Shown here piece after piece: positions 27,592-36,624 of a stretch of DNA of 64,000 nt. Source of the stretch: Paraburkholderia bonniea. Lineage in GTDB: Bacteria; Pseudomonadota; Gammaproteobacteria; Burkholderiales; Burkholderiaceae. The notes under the pieces are model-generated. The model had not been told where the DNA came from. It was given only the letters and a program-made list of their open reading frames with translations, and made no database searches. A program made the position numbers and the translations under genes. The stretch lies in the NCBI RefSeq assembly GCF_009455625.1, contig NZ_QPEQ01000001.1, positions 2,418,001 to 2,482,000 of the forward strand, read 5' to 3'. The stretch's first letter is position 1; each line of letters opens with the position of its first letter.

Positions 27592-28624
27592 CCTAGCAAC
27601 CACGCATCCGCCCCTCTGCCGCACCAGCACAACGCACGCGACGCGCCCGACGCGCCCCGGCCGCCTCACACACTGGCTCATGCTCGTGACGGCATGTGTC
27701 GTCGGCTTCGCTCCCCTCACTAGCCGCGCAGAAACAGCATCCACCGGAAACCTCATACGTCCACGTCCAGCCAGCGCCGCGCTGCACGTGAGCGACGACT
27801 CCGGTGCCAGCGTGACGCTGGCTGCGCCCGCGCGACGCGTCATCAGCCTCGCGCCTCACGCCACTGAGTTGCTGTACGCCGCGGGCGGCGGTGCGCAACT
27901 GGTCGGCGCGGTCGCCTACAGCGACTACCCCGCAGCCGCCCAGCGCTTGCCCCGGGTTGGCGATAACAACGCCTTCGATCTCGAACGCATCATCGCGTTG
28001 CGGCCGGATTTGCTGGTGGTCTGGGGGCATGGCACCGCCTCGCCGTCAATCGAGCGCTTGCGTGCGTTGCACATTCCACTGTTTTTCAGCGAACCACGGC
28101 AGCTTGATGACGTCGCCCGCACGCTGGAAAAATTCGGCCAGTTGCTCGGCACCCAGGCTACGGCAAATGCTGCGGCTCAACGTTACCGGGCGCAAATCGC
28201 GCAACTGCGGACGCGTTATGCCGGCCGGCCGCTGGTCAGCGTTTTCTATCAGGTATGGGATCAGCCGTTGATGACGCTCAACGGCCAGAACATGGTGAAT
28301 GACGTGATGAACTTATGTGGCGGACGCAATGTATTCGCGCAACTCCCTGTCCAGGTGCCGACGATTTCAACCGAAGCCGTGCTGGCCGCCAACCCTGAAA
28401 TCATCGTGACCGCCGCGCCTGGGGCAAGCCCTTCGGGTCCGCTTGCACCAGCGCTGGAACGCTGGCAGGCGTGGCCTAGAATGACCGCCGTGGCACGGCA
28501 CAACCTGTTCACGCTGGACGGCGATTTAATCAGCCGTCCAGCACCACGTATCGCGCAAGGGGCTGCGCAACTGTGCGCAGCCATCGAAGTCGCGCGGACC
28601 CGGCGGGCTACTTCGCCGCGCTAA
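27584..28624 (+). CDS. btuF: Cobalamin ABC transporter periplasmic binding protein
   Basis: A 346-residue periplasmic binding protein of the helical-backbone (BtuF/FhuD) class. The signal sequence is long, with a basic start and a hydrophobic core ending SRAE. The typical RVISLAPHATELLYAAG, VGDNNAFDLERIIALRPDL and the long central helix are present. It would capture cobalamin or cobinamide and pass it to BtuCD, encoded on the opposite strand 3 kb away. A heme or siderophore binding role is the alternative, but overlap with cobU argues for corrinoids. Confidence 0.87.
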   Translation: MPSLATTHPPLCRTSTTHATRPTRPGRLTHWLMLVTACVVGFAPLTSRAETASTGNLIRPRPASAALHVSDDSGASVTLAAPARRVISLAPHATELLYAAGGGAQLVGAVAYSDYPAAAQRLPRVGDNNAFDLERIIALRPDLLVVWGHGTASPSIERLRALHIPLFFSEPRQLDDVARTLEKFGQLLGTQATANAAAQRYRAQIAQLRTRYAGRPLVSVFYQVWDQPLMTLNGQNMVNDVMNLCGGRNVFAQLPVQVPTISTEAVLAANPEIIVTAAPGASPSGPLAPALERWQAWPRMTAVARHNLFTLDGDLISRPAPRIAQGAAQLCAAIEVARTRRATSPR

Positions 28625-28652
28625 GCTGTGCCAAACAGGGGGTTGGTTGGTT

Positions 28653-28684
28653 CGCTAGTCCGCTAGTCCGCTAGTCCGCTAGTC
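28653..28684 (+). repeat. Tandem repeat, 8-bp unit x 4
   Basis: Four exact copies of CGCTAGTC in the spacer between the convergent btuF and cobC. GGTTGGTTGGTT lies just before it. Confidence 0.92.
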
Positions 28685-28846
28685 TCGCTGATCCACTAAT
28701 CCCGTAAGCCACACCAAGCCAACCGCATACACGACGCTAGCGCCAGCCGCTCCAAGCCGTCCGCGCGAATAGCGCAAATGGCAAATAACACAAGCCAGCC
28801 GCGCATAACCAACTACCAGCCACCCAACCCCACCCAACACCATCCC

Positions 28847-29452
28847 TCAGCCATTCCAGCGCACCAGCGAGCCATCCCCCGTAGCCTCATCCCAGCGCAA
28901 CCAGACCACGCTGCCCATCTCCAGCGACCACGACAGGCACCGTTCAAGCGGCAGCGCCAGCACTTGCGCGGCTACCGCGCGCATCACCCCCGCATGCGTC
29001 ACGACATGCACTGGCGCGACCTTTCGTTGAGCCTCTTGCAATGGCTGGCGCAACGCCTCCAGCCACTGTGCTACCCGCGCAGCAAACTGCGCCACACTTT
29101 CGCCGCCATGCGGACAAGCCGTCATGAAATCAACAGCCCATGCGTCCAGTTCGGACCGGGCGATAGCGTCCCAGCGCTGCCCCTCCCAGACACCGAAATG
29201 CATTTCGCGCAAACGCTCATCGGCCTGCCACGCGCAACCCCACTGCTGCGCCAGCCATGCCGCAACCGTGGCGCAACGCGTCAGCGGGCTCGACAACAGC
29301 CGCTGCACTGCCGGCACGCCAAGCTGCTCTAGCCGCTGCGCCAGCGCGTGAGCACCAGATTCGGCTGACATGGCCAGCGGCACCTCGGTGCCGCCATAGC
29401 ACACGCCAGCCTCAACCGAGAGCGGCGGATGCCGCATCAAGATGAGATCCAC
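28847..29452 (-). CDS. cobC: Alpha-ribazole-5'-phosphate phosphatase (histidine phosphatase family)
   Basis: A 201-residue phosphoglycerate-mutase-fold phosphatase. The N-terminal LILMRHP carries the phospho-accepting His8, with the second catalytic His in VVTHAGVMRA. CobC removes the phosphate from alpha-ribazole phosphate or adenosylcobalamin phosphate in the last part of B12 assembly. The start codon is GTG (29452), overlapping the cobS end by 16 bases. The position next to cobS and cobT supports this role over a general phosphatase. Confidence 0.88.
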   Translation of the reverse strand: MDLILMRHPPLSVEAGVCYGGTEVPLAMSAESGAHALAQRLEQLGVPAVQRLLSSPLTRCATVAAWLAQQWGCAWQADERLREMHFGVWEGQRWDAIARSELDAWAVDFMTACPHGGESVAQFAARVAQWLEALRQPLQEAQRKVAPVHVVTHAGVMRAVAAQVLALPLERCLSWSLEMGSVVWLRWDEATGDGSLVRWNG

Positions 29453-30273
29453 GCCAGCCCCACCAGATAAATCGCCAGCTCGAACACCTGCTGCGCCATG
29501 CCCAGACAGTCGCCGGTATACCCGCCCAGCCGCCGCACGAAATAACGCCCTAGCCCGATGCGCAATAGCAGCAGCACCAGCAACGCGACGAGTCCCATGC
29601 GCCAGTCAGGCCAAAGCAGCCACAACCCGCCCGTGCTGCCCGCCCACGCCATCGCGCGCCACGACAGACGCTGCGCCACCGGCTTGGCCCGCCCCTCGGG
29701 ACGGACGTAATCCAGCGTCAGCAAATAGCTGATCGCCCCCATCCGGCTCGCGGCGTGCGCGCCAATCATCAGCCACGCGGCACGCGCAGGCGGCAGCGCC
29801 GCTAGCACCTGCCACTTCAATCCCAGCACCACTAGCAACGCTAGCGCCCCAAACGCGCCAATGCGCGAGTCGTGCATGATGCGCAACGTGTCATCACGGG
29901 TATACGCCCCACCGAACGCATCGACGCTATCCGCCAGGCCATCTTCATGAAACGCGCCGGTCACCAGCAAGGTCGCGGCCAGTGACAGCAGCACCGCCAC
30001 GTTCGCCGGCCACAGCCGCAGCGCCCCCAGATAGACCACCGCGCCCAGCGCCCCAACCAGCGCGCCCACGAGCGGAAAATACCGCGCCGATGCATTCAGG
30101 TAATACGCCTCATACCCCACCCAGCGCGGCACCGGAATCCGCGTGAAATACCCCATCGCGCTCAACAGGTAACGCAGCTCCATCAGCAACGGCCGTAGCC
30201 ACCGTAATAACAACCGCAACCGCATCTGCCCTCGTCTGCGCCACGTGCCGCGCAGCTCTTCATCTCCACGCAT
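29437..30273 (-). CDS. cobS: Adenosylcobinamide-GDP ribazoletransferase (cobalamin synthase)
   Basis: A 278-residue integral membrane enzyme joining AdoCbi-GDP and alpha-ribazole (phosphate). Several transmembrane segments are clear, with the metal-binding FHEDGLADSVDAFGG motif near residues 105-120 and a GYTGDCLGM motif near the C-terminus. I choose the ATG at 30273, which has GGGAGGTG 8 bases upstream and overlaps cobT by 14 bases; ATGs at 30225 and 30312 are alternatives. It is between cobT and cobC on the same strand. Confidence 0.92.
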   Translation of the reverse strand: MRGDEELRGTWRRRGQMRLRLLLRWLRPLLMELRYLLSAMGYFTRIPVPRWVGYEAYYLNASARYFPLVGALVGALGAVVYLGALRLWPANVAVLLSLAATLLVTGAFHEDGLADSVDAFGGAYTRDDTLRIMHDSRIGAFGALALLVVLGLKWQVLAALPPARAAWLMIGAHAASRMGAISYLLTLDYVRPEGRAKPVAQRLSWRAMAWAGSTGGLWLLWPDWRMGLVALLVLLLLRIGLGRYFVRRLGGYTGDCLGMAQQVFELAIYLVGLAWISS

Positions 30274-31375
30274 CGGTTTGCACCTCCCGGCCCGCGACAC
30301 CCGCCGAGGCAAAACTTGCCATCTCGTTGAGCATCGCCAGTGCGGCGCGCAGCAGCGGTACCGCCAGCACTGCCCCGGTGCCTTCCCCTAGCCGCAGATC
30401 CAGCGTCAGCAACGGCTGCGCGCCGAAGTAATCGAGCATGCGCCGGTGCCCCGCTTCATTTGACGCATGCGCGAACACACAGTACTCACGCACGGCAGGT
30501 GCCAGCGCATCGGCCACCAACAGCGCCGCGCCCGCGATAAAGCCATCGACCAGAATCGTCATACCTGCCTCAGCCGCCGCAAGATACGCGCCAACCATCA
30601 TCGCTATTTCAAAGCCACCGAAGGTCTCAAGCGCATCGAAGGCTTCCAGCGGGCCTGGTGCCTGCGATGCTTCTGGTGACTCAAGCGAGCCCGCGTCAGC
30701 CGCATGCAACGCCAGCGCGGCCGCCAGCACATTGCGCTTTTTTGCTAGCCCCGCGTTATCGAGCCCGGTGCCCCGGCCCACGCATTCGTCAATCGACACG
30801 CCGCACAAACGGCTCATCAGACACGCTGCCGCCGATGTATTCGCAATCCCCATCTCCCCTAGGCCGATCACATTCGTGCCCAGCGCGGCGTGATGCCGAA
30901 CCCGTGCCGCACCGGCTGCCAGCGCCGCCAGCGCCTGGTCGCGTGTCATCGCCCGCTCATGGGCGAAGTTGCGCGTGCCAGGTGCCAGCGGGATATTGAT
31001 CAGCCCTTCTGCCGCCGCAAGCGGCGTGGCGACTCCCGCATTCACGACTTCGAGCAGCACGTCATTGACCCGGCTCAGCACATTGATCGCCGCGCCTCCG
31101 GAGAGAAAATTCGCCACCATTTGCGCGGTTACGGCCTGGGGATACGAGCTCACGTCCTCGCTGGCAATGCCGTGATCGCCCGCGAACACGATCATCAGCG
31201 GCCGCACGATGACCGGCTGAAGACTGCGCTGAATCAGGCCCATCTGGCGCGCGAGAGTTTCCAGCCGTCCGAGGCTGCCCGGCGGCTTGGTCTTGTTATC
31301 AATCCGGTGTTGCAGCTCGGCACGCAAGCTCTGGTCCAGCGGCTCGACAAGGGGCAGAGCGGAGGAAAAATTCAT
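30260..31375 (-). CDS. cobT: Nicotinate-nucleotide-dimethylbenzimidazole phosphoribosyltransferase
   Basis: A 371-residue enzyme that makes alpha-ribazole phosphate, activating the lower ligand base of B12. KTKPPGSLGRLE, FAGDHGI, GLGEMGIANTS and the catalytic-Glu region EGTGAVLAVPLL identify it. A small extra loop with Glu, Ser and Pro residues (around SLESPEASQAPG) is inserted before PLEAF compared with the usual family sequence. The ATG at 31375 is the family start; the frame extends to 31432. It is first of cobT-cobS-cobC. Confidence 0.95.
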   Translation of the reverse strand: MNFSSALPLVEPLDQSLRAELQHRIDNKTKPPGSLGRLETLARQMGLIQRSLQPVIVRPLMIVFAGDHGIASEDVSSYPQAVTAQMVANFLSGGAAINVLSRVNDVLLEVVNAGVATPLAAAEGLINIPLAPGTRNFAHERAMTRDQALAALAAGAARVRHHAALGTNVIGLGEMGIANTSAAACLMSRLCGVSIDECVGRGTGLDNAGLAKKRNVLAAALALHAADAGSLESPEASQAPGPLEAFDALETFGGFEIAMMVGAYLAAAEAGMTILVDGFIAGAALLVADALAPAVREYCVFAHASNEAGHRRMLDYFGAQPLLTLDLRLGEGTGAVLAVPLLRAALAMLNEMASFASAGVAGREVQTDAWR

Positions 31376-31510
31376 GGCAGTCCGGAGGAAAAGAAGAAAT
31401 CGGCGCAGTAGCAATTCATGCGCGGCGAGCAAAGTGATATCGGCTTAGCACTGCGGTATGGCGGGTATGGCTAGTGGCGGTGGTGACGCGTGGTTCATGG
31501 GTCTTCGTCG

Positions 31511-31725
31511 TTTTATGGGTTTTATGGGTTTTATGGGATTCGTACGCTTTACGAACCTCATACGCCTCATACGCCTCACGAGCCTCATGGGCTTCATGCG
31601 CCTTACCGGCTTCATGGACTTCTAAGCCTCACGAACTTCAGTTCCTTACCAACCTATGCGGACCTATGAGAGCCTATGCGCCCCATGAGCTTTATGCGCC
31701 TTACAAGCTTCATACGCCTCACGCC
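31511..31725 (+). repeat. Diverged 9-bp tandem repeat array
   Basis: From 31511 three exact copies of TTTTATGGG are followed, in the same 9-base register, by related units such as CCTCATACG (twice), CCTCACGAG, CCTCATGGG and CTTCATGCG to 31618. After a short disturbed stretch, similar units (CTTTATGCG, CCTTACAAG, CTTCATACG, CCTCACGCC) continue to 31725. The array fills most of the 363-base spacer between btuD and cobT. A frame through it translates as a tripeptide-periodic string and is not a gene. Confidence 0.88.
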
Positions 31726-31738
31726 CCCTCACAAAGCC

Positions 31739-32638
31739 TCACCCAACTGGCACCCCGCCACCCCCAGCACGCAAAACCGGCACCAGCGCCTCATGACCGC
31801 CTTCGCGGATCAGCACCAGCGGATAACCGAAGGCGCGGCTGGCCCGCTCGGGAGTCAGCACCTGCTGCACTCGCCCAGCATGGGCCGTGCCCACGCCATC
31901 GAGCAGCACTGCATGAGTGGCAAAACGGCGCGCAAGGTTCAGGTCATGGCACGAAAACATGACGCTTCGTCCCGCTTCACGGACCCATCCGCACAGCGCC
32001 TCAAGGCAAGCGATCTGGTGATGCAAGTCGAGATGCGCCAGCGGTTCGTCCAGCAGCAGCAACGGCGCGCCCTGGCACAGCACCCCTGCGAGTGCGGCCC
32101 GCTGCCGCTCACCGCCAGACAGTGAACACACATCGCGCGCGGCCAGCTCCGTCAACCCGAGCGTGGCCAGCGCCGCGTGCGCCGCCTGATGGTCGGCGGG
32201 CTGCTCCCAGCCCCAGCCCGCCAGATGCGGAAAGCGGTTGAGCAACACGCTCTCCAGCACGCTCATGCTGAACGCATCGTGCGCACTTTGCGGCATCAGC
32301 GCGCGCCGCCGGGCCAGCGCTGCCGCAGGCCAGCGCGCCAGCGCCACACGATCCAGTTCGAGCTGACCTGCCGCCGGTGCCAGCAAACCAGCCAGGGTTG
32401 CCAGCAGCGTTGTCTTGCCCGCACCATTCGGACCCGCGATGCACCAGATCTGCCCCGCCTCAAAGGTTTGGCTAAAGCGCTCAAGCAACGTGCGTTCACC
32501 CGCGCGCAGTGTCAGATCCCGTACCTCCAGCGCCGCAGTCGCCGCCAATCCCGCCAGCGGTGCAGCAGGCGACGCCGTAGATGACGCAACAGACGACGCA
32601 GTTGATGCCACAGCAAACCAGCCAGAAAGAAATGTCAT
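31739..32638 (-). CDS. btuD: Cobalamin ABC transporter ATP-binding protein
   Basis: A 299-residue ABC ATPase of the FecE/BtuD class. Walker A is GPNGAGKTT, the signature LSGGERQ, Walker B LLLLDEP and the switch His is in FSCHDLN. The N-terminal 35 residues are an Ala/Ser/Thr-rich extension not usually present; a later start is possible, but the ATG at 32638 overlaps the btuC stop as ATGA, which supports it. It energises import of corrinoids by BtuC with BtuF. Confidence 0.9.
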   Translation of the reverse strand: MTFLSGWFAVASTASSVASSTASPAAPLAGLAATAALEVRDLTLRAGERTLLERFSQTFEAGQIWCIAGPNGAGKTTLLATLAGLLAPAAGQLELDRVALARWPAAALARRRALMPQSAHDAFSMSVLESVLLNRFPHLAGWGWEQPADHQAAHAALATLGLTELAARDVCSLSGGERQRAALAGVLCQGAPLLLLDEPLAHLDLHHQIACLEALCGWVREAGRSVMFSCHDLNLARRFATHAVLLDGVGTAHAGRVQQVLTPERASRAFGYPLVLIREGGHEALVPVLRAGGGGVPVG

Positions 32639-33681
32639 CCGTGCCGCCTGCGTAACAGCATCCAGAGAAACAGCGGCACCCCAGCCAGCGCGGTAATCAC
32701 GCCCACCGGCAATTGCGCGGGAGCGATGAGTGTGCGCGCCACCAGGTCAGCCGCCATCACCACCATGCCCCCGCCCAGGGCCGCCGCAGGCAGCAACATC
32801 CGCTGGTCATTGCCTAACAGCAGCCGCAGCAGATGCGGCACCACCAGCCCGACAAAGCCAATCGTGCCGCCCGTCGTCACCGCAGCCGCGGCCGCCAGCG
32901 ACGCCACCAGATAAACCCGCAAACGCAAACGCCTGACCGGAACCCCAAGCGCCTGGGCGGCAAAATCACCGCGCAGCAGCACATTCAACTGCGCGGCAAC
33001 CGGCACGATCAGCACCAGCGCTGCCAGCAATGCAGCCAGCGCTACCCAGGGAGTGCCGCCGGTGTTCAGGTCACCCGTCAGCCAGAACAACATGCCGCGC
33101 AAACGGCTGTCCGGCGCGAGAGTCAGCAGCAAGGTAATCAACGCGCCCCAGCCTGCCGCCACCACCACCCCCGTCAGCAAAAGACGCGGCGAAGCCTCTT
33201 GCGCCTCACCTCGCCATAACGCACGGCGAGCCAGCCCGAGCACCAGCACAATCGACACCAGCGCACCGGCAAACGCACTGAGATTCACCAGCCACCACGC
33301 CGCGCCGCCCATCATCGCCAGCAGCGCGAAACTCGCCGCGCCACCCGAAACCCCCAGCACATACGGCTCGGCCAGCGGATTACGCAACAGCACTTGCAGC
33401 AGCGCCCCCGCCAGCGCCAACAGCGCGCCGCAGCCAAAACCCGCCAGCGCACGCGGCAAACGCAGCGTCAGGATGATGTCGCGCGCCAGATCACCTTGCT
33501 GCCCCTCCGGCCCGGCGACCGACAGCAGCACCGCCAGCATCCTCCCAGGTGCCAACCCCACACTCCCTACCACCAGCGACACCAGCAGCACCCCACCCGC
33601 CAGCGCGCCAAGCGCGCACCAGACCCAGCGCGCCCGCTGCGCGTTCATGCCACGTGCCAGTACGGTTCGGGGCTCAGACAT
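32635..33681 (-). CDS. btuC: Cobalamin ABC transporter permease
   Basis: A 348-residue FecCD/BtuC-family permease with about ten membrane helices. Conserved segments include LRLPRALAGFGCGALLALAG, RNPLAEPYVLGVSGGA and GFVGLVVPHLLRL, the last being the coupling region to the ATPase. It sits between btuB and btuD; it overlaps btuD by 4 bases. An ATG at 33648 is an alternative start. Iron-siderophore permeases are similar, but the B12 riboswitch upstream of btuB points to corrinoids. Confidence 0.9.
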   Translation of the reverse strand: MSEPRTVLARGMNAQRARWVWCALGALAGGVLLVSLVVGSVGLAPGRMLAVLLSVAGPEGQQGDLARDIILTLRLPRALAGFGCGALLALAGALLQVLLRNPLAEPYVLGVSGGAASFALLAMMGGAAWWLVNLSAFAGALVSIVLVLGLARRALWRGEAQEASPRLLLTGVVVAAGWGALITLLLTLAPDSRLRGMLFWLTGDLNTGGTPWVALAALLAALVLIVPVAAQLNVLLRGDFAAQALGVPVRRLRLRVYLVASLAAAAAVTTGGTIGFVGLVVPHLLRLLLGNDQRMLLPAAALGGGMVVMAADLVARTLIAPAQLPVGVITALAGVPLFLWMLLRRRHG

Positions 33682-33764
33682 ACGGCTTCAGCCCATCGCG
33701 CGGCTGATACGCATCGCAGCCGCAAGACGCACGCTTGCCACGCTTGTTACACCTGCCACGCCTG

Positions 33765-35711
33765 TCATTGCTGCTGCCAGCCCAGCGTGAAGTACGCGCC
33801 ACGCCCTGGCGTGTTGTACGTGTAAGCCAGTTCATAGTCTTTATTGAAGAGGTTCTGGATTTGCGCGGCAACGTACCACGCCTTCGTGAAGTTGTAGCGC
33901 GCCGACAGGTTCACGATGCCGTAGCCGCTCAGCGCATTCCCGCTGTCGTTCCGCTCGCCGCTGAGCAGCCACTCGCCCCCCACTCGCCAGCCTGAAATCG
34001 ACCGGTTAGCCGACAGCGAAGCGAAATGCCGGGCCCGTCGATTCAGATCCATGTGCGTGTCTTCATCGACCGGGTTCTGGAACGTCAATGCCGCGCGCAC
34101 ATCGGTCTTACCCAAACGCCCACTCCATGCACCTTCAAGACCCTGCACCTTGGCCCGGCCAATGTTTTGTGCGACAAACACGCCCGGGCTGGTCTGAGCG
34201 TAATCAATCAGATTCGAATAGCGCGTCTGAAACGCCGTGAGCCGTACCACCCCTACTGCATCCGACGTGTATTGCACGCCCGCCTCGACCGAATGGCTGC
34301 GCTCAGGCTGAAGCAGCGCATTGCCGCTATAGGGGAAATACAGATCGTTGAAACTCGGCGCGCGAAACGCATTCGACCAGCTCGCTGTGACCTTCCAGTT
34401 TTCATTGAAATCGTAGCCATAGCCCAGGTAGTAGCTATTGGCACCGCCAAAATCGGAATACTGGTCACGCCGCAGATTCGCCTGAAACTGGCTACCGCCA
34501 AAGCGCCCGGTATAGCCGATAAAGCCTGAATTGACATGCCGGTCTGGCGCGCTGTACTGGTTCGATTCAAGGCTCTGGTCAAGACGCTCGTAACCCACCT
34601 GAATTTTTTGCTGCGGCGCCAGCACAAAATCGTTTTGCCACGTGTATTGATGGTTATTGGTGTTGTACTGCCAGCTATAAACATCGTTGAGTGCATTCTG
34701 ACTGCGGTCATTACCTGCCGCGACAACGAAATGCGTGCTCCACCAGTCGGTCAGCCGCCCATTGGCAAACGCCGACATCTGCTGCACCTTGCTATAGATA
34801 TTGTTCAGATCCCCTGGCATGCCGAATGGATTGTCATAGCTGTCGTTGCCATTCGACTGAAAATACCGCAGCCCTGCGTCCCACTGGTCATTGAACTTAT
34901 GCTTGAGCATCGCCGTCATGCTTTCGTTCAAGTAACCGTTCGCGTTGGGATTGGCGTTGGGTGCCAGCGCCGGATTGATCGACGAAAACCCATCGTCCTT
35001 AGCCCGTGCCAACGACAGACTAAACGTGGTTTTGCCCTCGCTATCCAGCGCCCCGCTCACCCCCGCTTGCTGACGCTGCGTGTGATAGCTGCCGTACTCC
35101 AGCGCGAAATTAAACCGCGGCGGATGATTCCCGCCATCTTTGGTGAACACCTGCACCACACCGCCAATCGCCCCTGAGCCATACAACGCCGACACGTTGC
35201 CATTGACTACCTCGACACGATCAACCTGATCGAGCGGAATCTGCGCCAGTTGCGCTCCCCCCAAGCTCACCGAATCAACCCGGACACCATCAATCAGCAC
35301 CAGCGACTGAGTTGACGAAGCACCGCGCAAAAACAGGCTCGCAGGCGCACCCGGACCGCCATTGCGCACGATTTGCGCTCCAGGAGCAAGTTCGAGCAGA
35401 CCGGGCAAATCACGTGCGCTCGTATCGGCAATCGCCTGACGGTCGAACAGCGTGGTTTGCGGAATAGCTTCGGCCAGACGCTGCGGCGCGCGTCCGGCAG
35501 TCACCACAATCGGCGCAAGCGACTCGGTCTCCGGCACCACTGGCCGCGCACTCGCCACGGCAGTTGCCGAGGTCGAGGTCGATGCCGCATCAGGGATAAC
35601 GGGAACAGCGGTGGGAACAACAGCGGGAACAACGTCAGCGGCTTGAGCCAGCGCGGCGAGTGGCAAGCAGGCGAACGAGCACAGCATCGCGCGGGCGATG
35701 GAGGTGGACAT
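33765..35711 (-). CDS. btuB: TonB-dependent outer membrane cobalamin receptor
   Basis: A 648-residue outer membrane receptor. After a signal peptide ending LAQA there is a Val/Pro/Ala/Thr-rich linker of about 40 residues, then a TonB-box-like LAPIVVTAG, a plug domain (LPGLLELAPGAQIV, GVVQVFTKDGG) and a 22-strand barrel. Size and motifs match BtuB-type receptors. The start at 35711 has AGGAAA upstream; the frame runs on to 35825 but that part overlaps the riboswitch leader. A cobalamin riboswitch directly upstream makes corrinoid uptake the near-certain role. btuC starts 83 bases downstream. Confidence 0.94.
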   Translation of the reverse strand: MSTSIARAMLCSFACLPLAALAQAADVVPAVVPTAVPVIPDAASTSTSATAVASARPVVPETESLAPIVVTAGRAPQRLAEAIPQTTLFDRQAIADTSARDLPGLLELAPGAQIVRNGGPGAPASLFLRGASSTQSLVLIDGVRVDSVSLGGAQLAQIPLDQVDRVEVVNGNVSALYGSGAIGGVVQVFTKDGGNHPPRFNFALEYGSYHTQRQQAGVSGALDSEGKTTFSLSLARAKDDGFSSINPALAPNANPNANGYLNESMTAMLKHKFNDQWDAGLRYFQSNGNDSYDNPFGMPGDLNNIYSKVQQMSAFANGRLTDWWSTHFVVAAGNDRSQNALNDVYSWQYNTNNHQYTWQNDFVLAPQQKIQVGYERLDQSLESNQYSAPDRHVNSGFIGYTGRFGGSQFQANLRRDQYSDFGGANSYYLGYGYDFNENWKVTASWSNAFRAPSFNDLYFPYSGNALLQPERSHSVEAGVQYTSDAVGVVRLTAFQTRYSNLIDYAQTSPGVFVAQNIGRAKVQGLEGAWSGRLGKTDVRAALTFQNPVDEDTHMDLNRRARHFASLSANRSISGWRVGGEWLLSGERNDSGNALSGYGIVNLSARYNFTKAWYVAAQIQNLFNKDYELAYTYNTPGRGAYFTLGWQQQ

Positions 35712-35831
35712 CAGATGGTTTCCTGTGGATAGCATGCGCGGCCTGCTCCCCGCAGGCCATTGCGTAACAAAGGGCGCAGCCGGAAGCGCGCGGGCCATGC
35801 AGGCCATATGCGGCAACCTCAACACACCCTC

Positions 35832-36077
35832 TCACTCTGGCCGGTATCCGGGCTGGCGACTGATCGACCCACCTTCCCGCGCAGCATGCTGCCTGCACAG
35901 TGGCGCACTCGCGCGTCCAGAAACAGGACACGCGTATCAGGTCAATCTGCATCGAAATGCGGTCGCTTACCGTTGCGGGGGCAGCGCAGGTTGGCTCGTC
36001 CGGGCGGACTTCGCTCCCTGCTTCCCGTTTAACTGCGCACGCTATGGAAAAGCCTGCGCGGGCACCAAAAGTGCCGC
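35832..36077 (-). promoter_or_regulatory. Cobalamin riboswitch upstream of btuB
   Basis: On the minus strand, reading from about 36077, there are the paired GGCAC/GTGCC element, AAACGGGAAGCAGGG, the hallmark CTGCCCCCGCAACGGTAAGC, GCGCCACTGTGC, then GGGAAGG and the B12-box region GCCAGCCCGGATACCGGCC. These are the conserved blocks of the AdoCbl/cobalamin riboswitch in the right order and spacing. High cobalamin is expected to repress btuB and the genes downstream. Exact ends are approximate. The sequence between the last block and the btuB ribosome site (35712-35831) can hold the expression platform. Confidence 0.95.
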
Positions 36078-36230
36078 AAGTGTAGGAGCGCTCATGAAAC
36101 CCGTCAAGAAAGGCCAGAATCGCAGCCAAAATGGCCTCATCAAGGGCGATTTCACCGCTAACGTGCGTCGCTGATTGCGTTTTGTTACGTCTCGAAACCA
36201 GACTCTTTAAGACCCTTCTGTATTCCGCGC

Positions 36231-36236
36231 TAAAAT
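36231..36236 (+). promoter_or_regulatory. Possible -10 element for the zapB-like/zapA operon
   Basis: TAAAAT followed by GCGCC, 25 bases before the first ATG, with a weak TTTAAG 19 bases upstream as possible -35. Confidence 0.5.
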
Positions 36237-36261
36237 GCGCCGTCTATAGAGGACGCAGCAG

Positions 36262-36624
36262 ATGCTCACCGAACTCGAAACACTTTCCCAGAATATTGGC
36301 CGGCTGATCTCGATCAGCCGGCAGCACCATGAAGCGCGCGTCGCCCTCGAAGCCCAGCTTGCCCACAAGCAGGCCGAATGCGTCGCCGCACGAGCCGAAC
36401 TCGAGCAGATCAGGGCCGAACGCGACACCTTGCAGGCTGAACGCGACACGCTGTCAGCGAAAATCGACGATGCCCAGGTCCGGCTCAACGCCATCCTTGA
36501 AAAACTGCCTCACAGCAAAAACACCTCCGGCACCGACCATCAGCTGGATCTGCTCGCCCCATCCCAGCAGAAAAACCAGCCCGATGATTCCGCCAGCAAC
36601 CCCCGTTCCGGAGCGCAGTCATGA
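36262..36624 (+). CDS. ZapB-like coiled-coil protein (TIGR02449-type)
   Basis: A 120-residue soluble protein, almost entirely coiled coil in residues 1-85 (heptads with LEAQLAHKQAE, ERDTLQAERDTLSAKID), with a polar Gln/Asn/Ser tail. Small coiled-coil proteins of this kind occur just before zapA and are thought to act in cell division like ZapB. GAGGACGCAGCAG precedes the ATG. Its stop overlaps the zapA start as ATGA. Confidence 0.75.
   Translation: MLTELETLSQNIGRLISISRQHHEARVALEAQLAHKQAECVAARAELEQIRAERDTLQAERDTLSAKIDDAQVRLNAILEKLPHSKNTSGTDHQLDLLAPSQQKNQPDDSASNPRSGAQS

Noticed and set aside
31474..31962. A 162-codon open frame across the btuD end and the spacer
   Set aside because: Its first part is only the translation of the 9-bp repeats (tripeptide periodicity) and the rest is antisense to btuD.
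35698..36174. A 158-codon plus-strand frame upstream of zapB-like
   Set aside because: It is antisense to the cobalamin riboswitch, whose conserved blocks explain the sequence.
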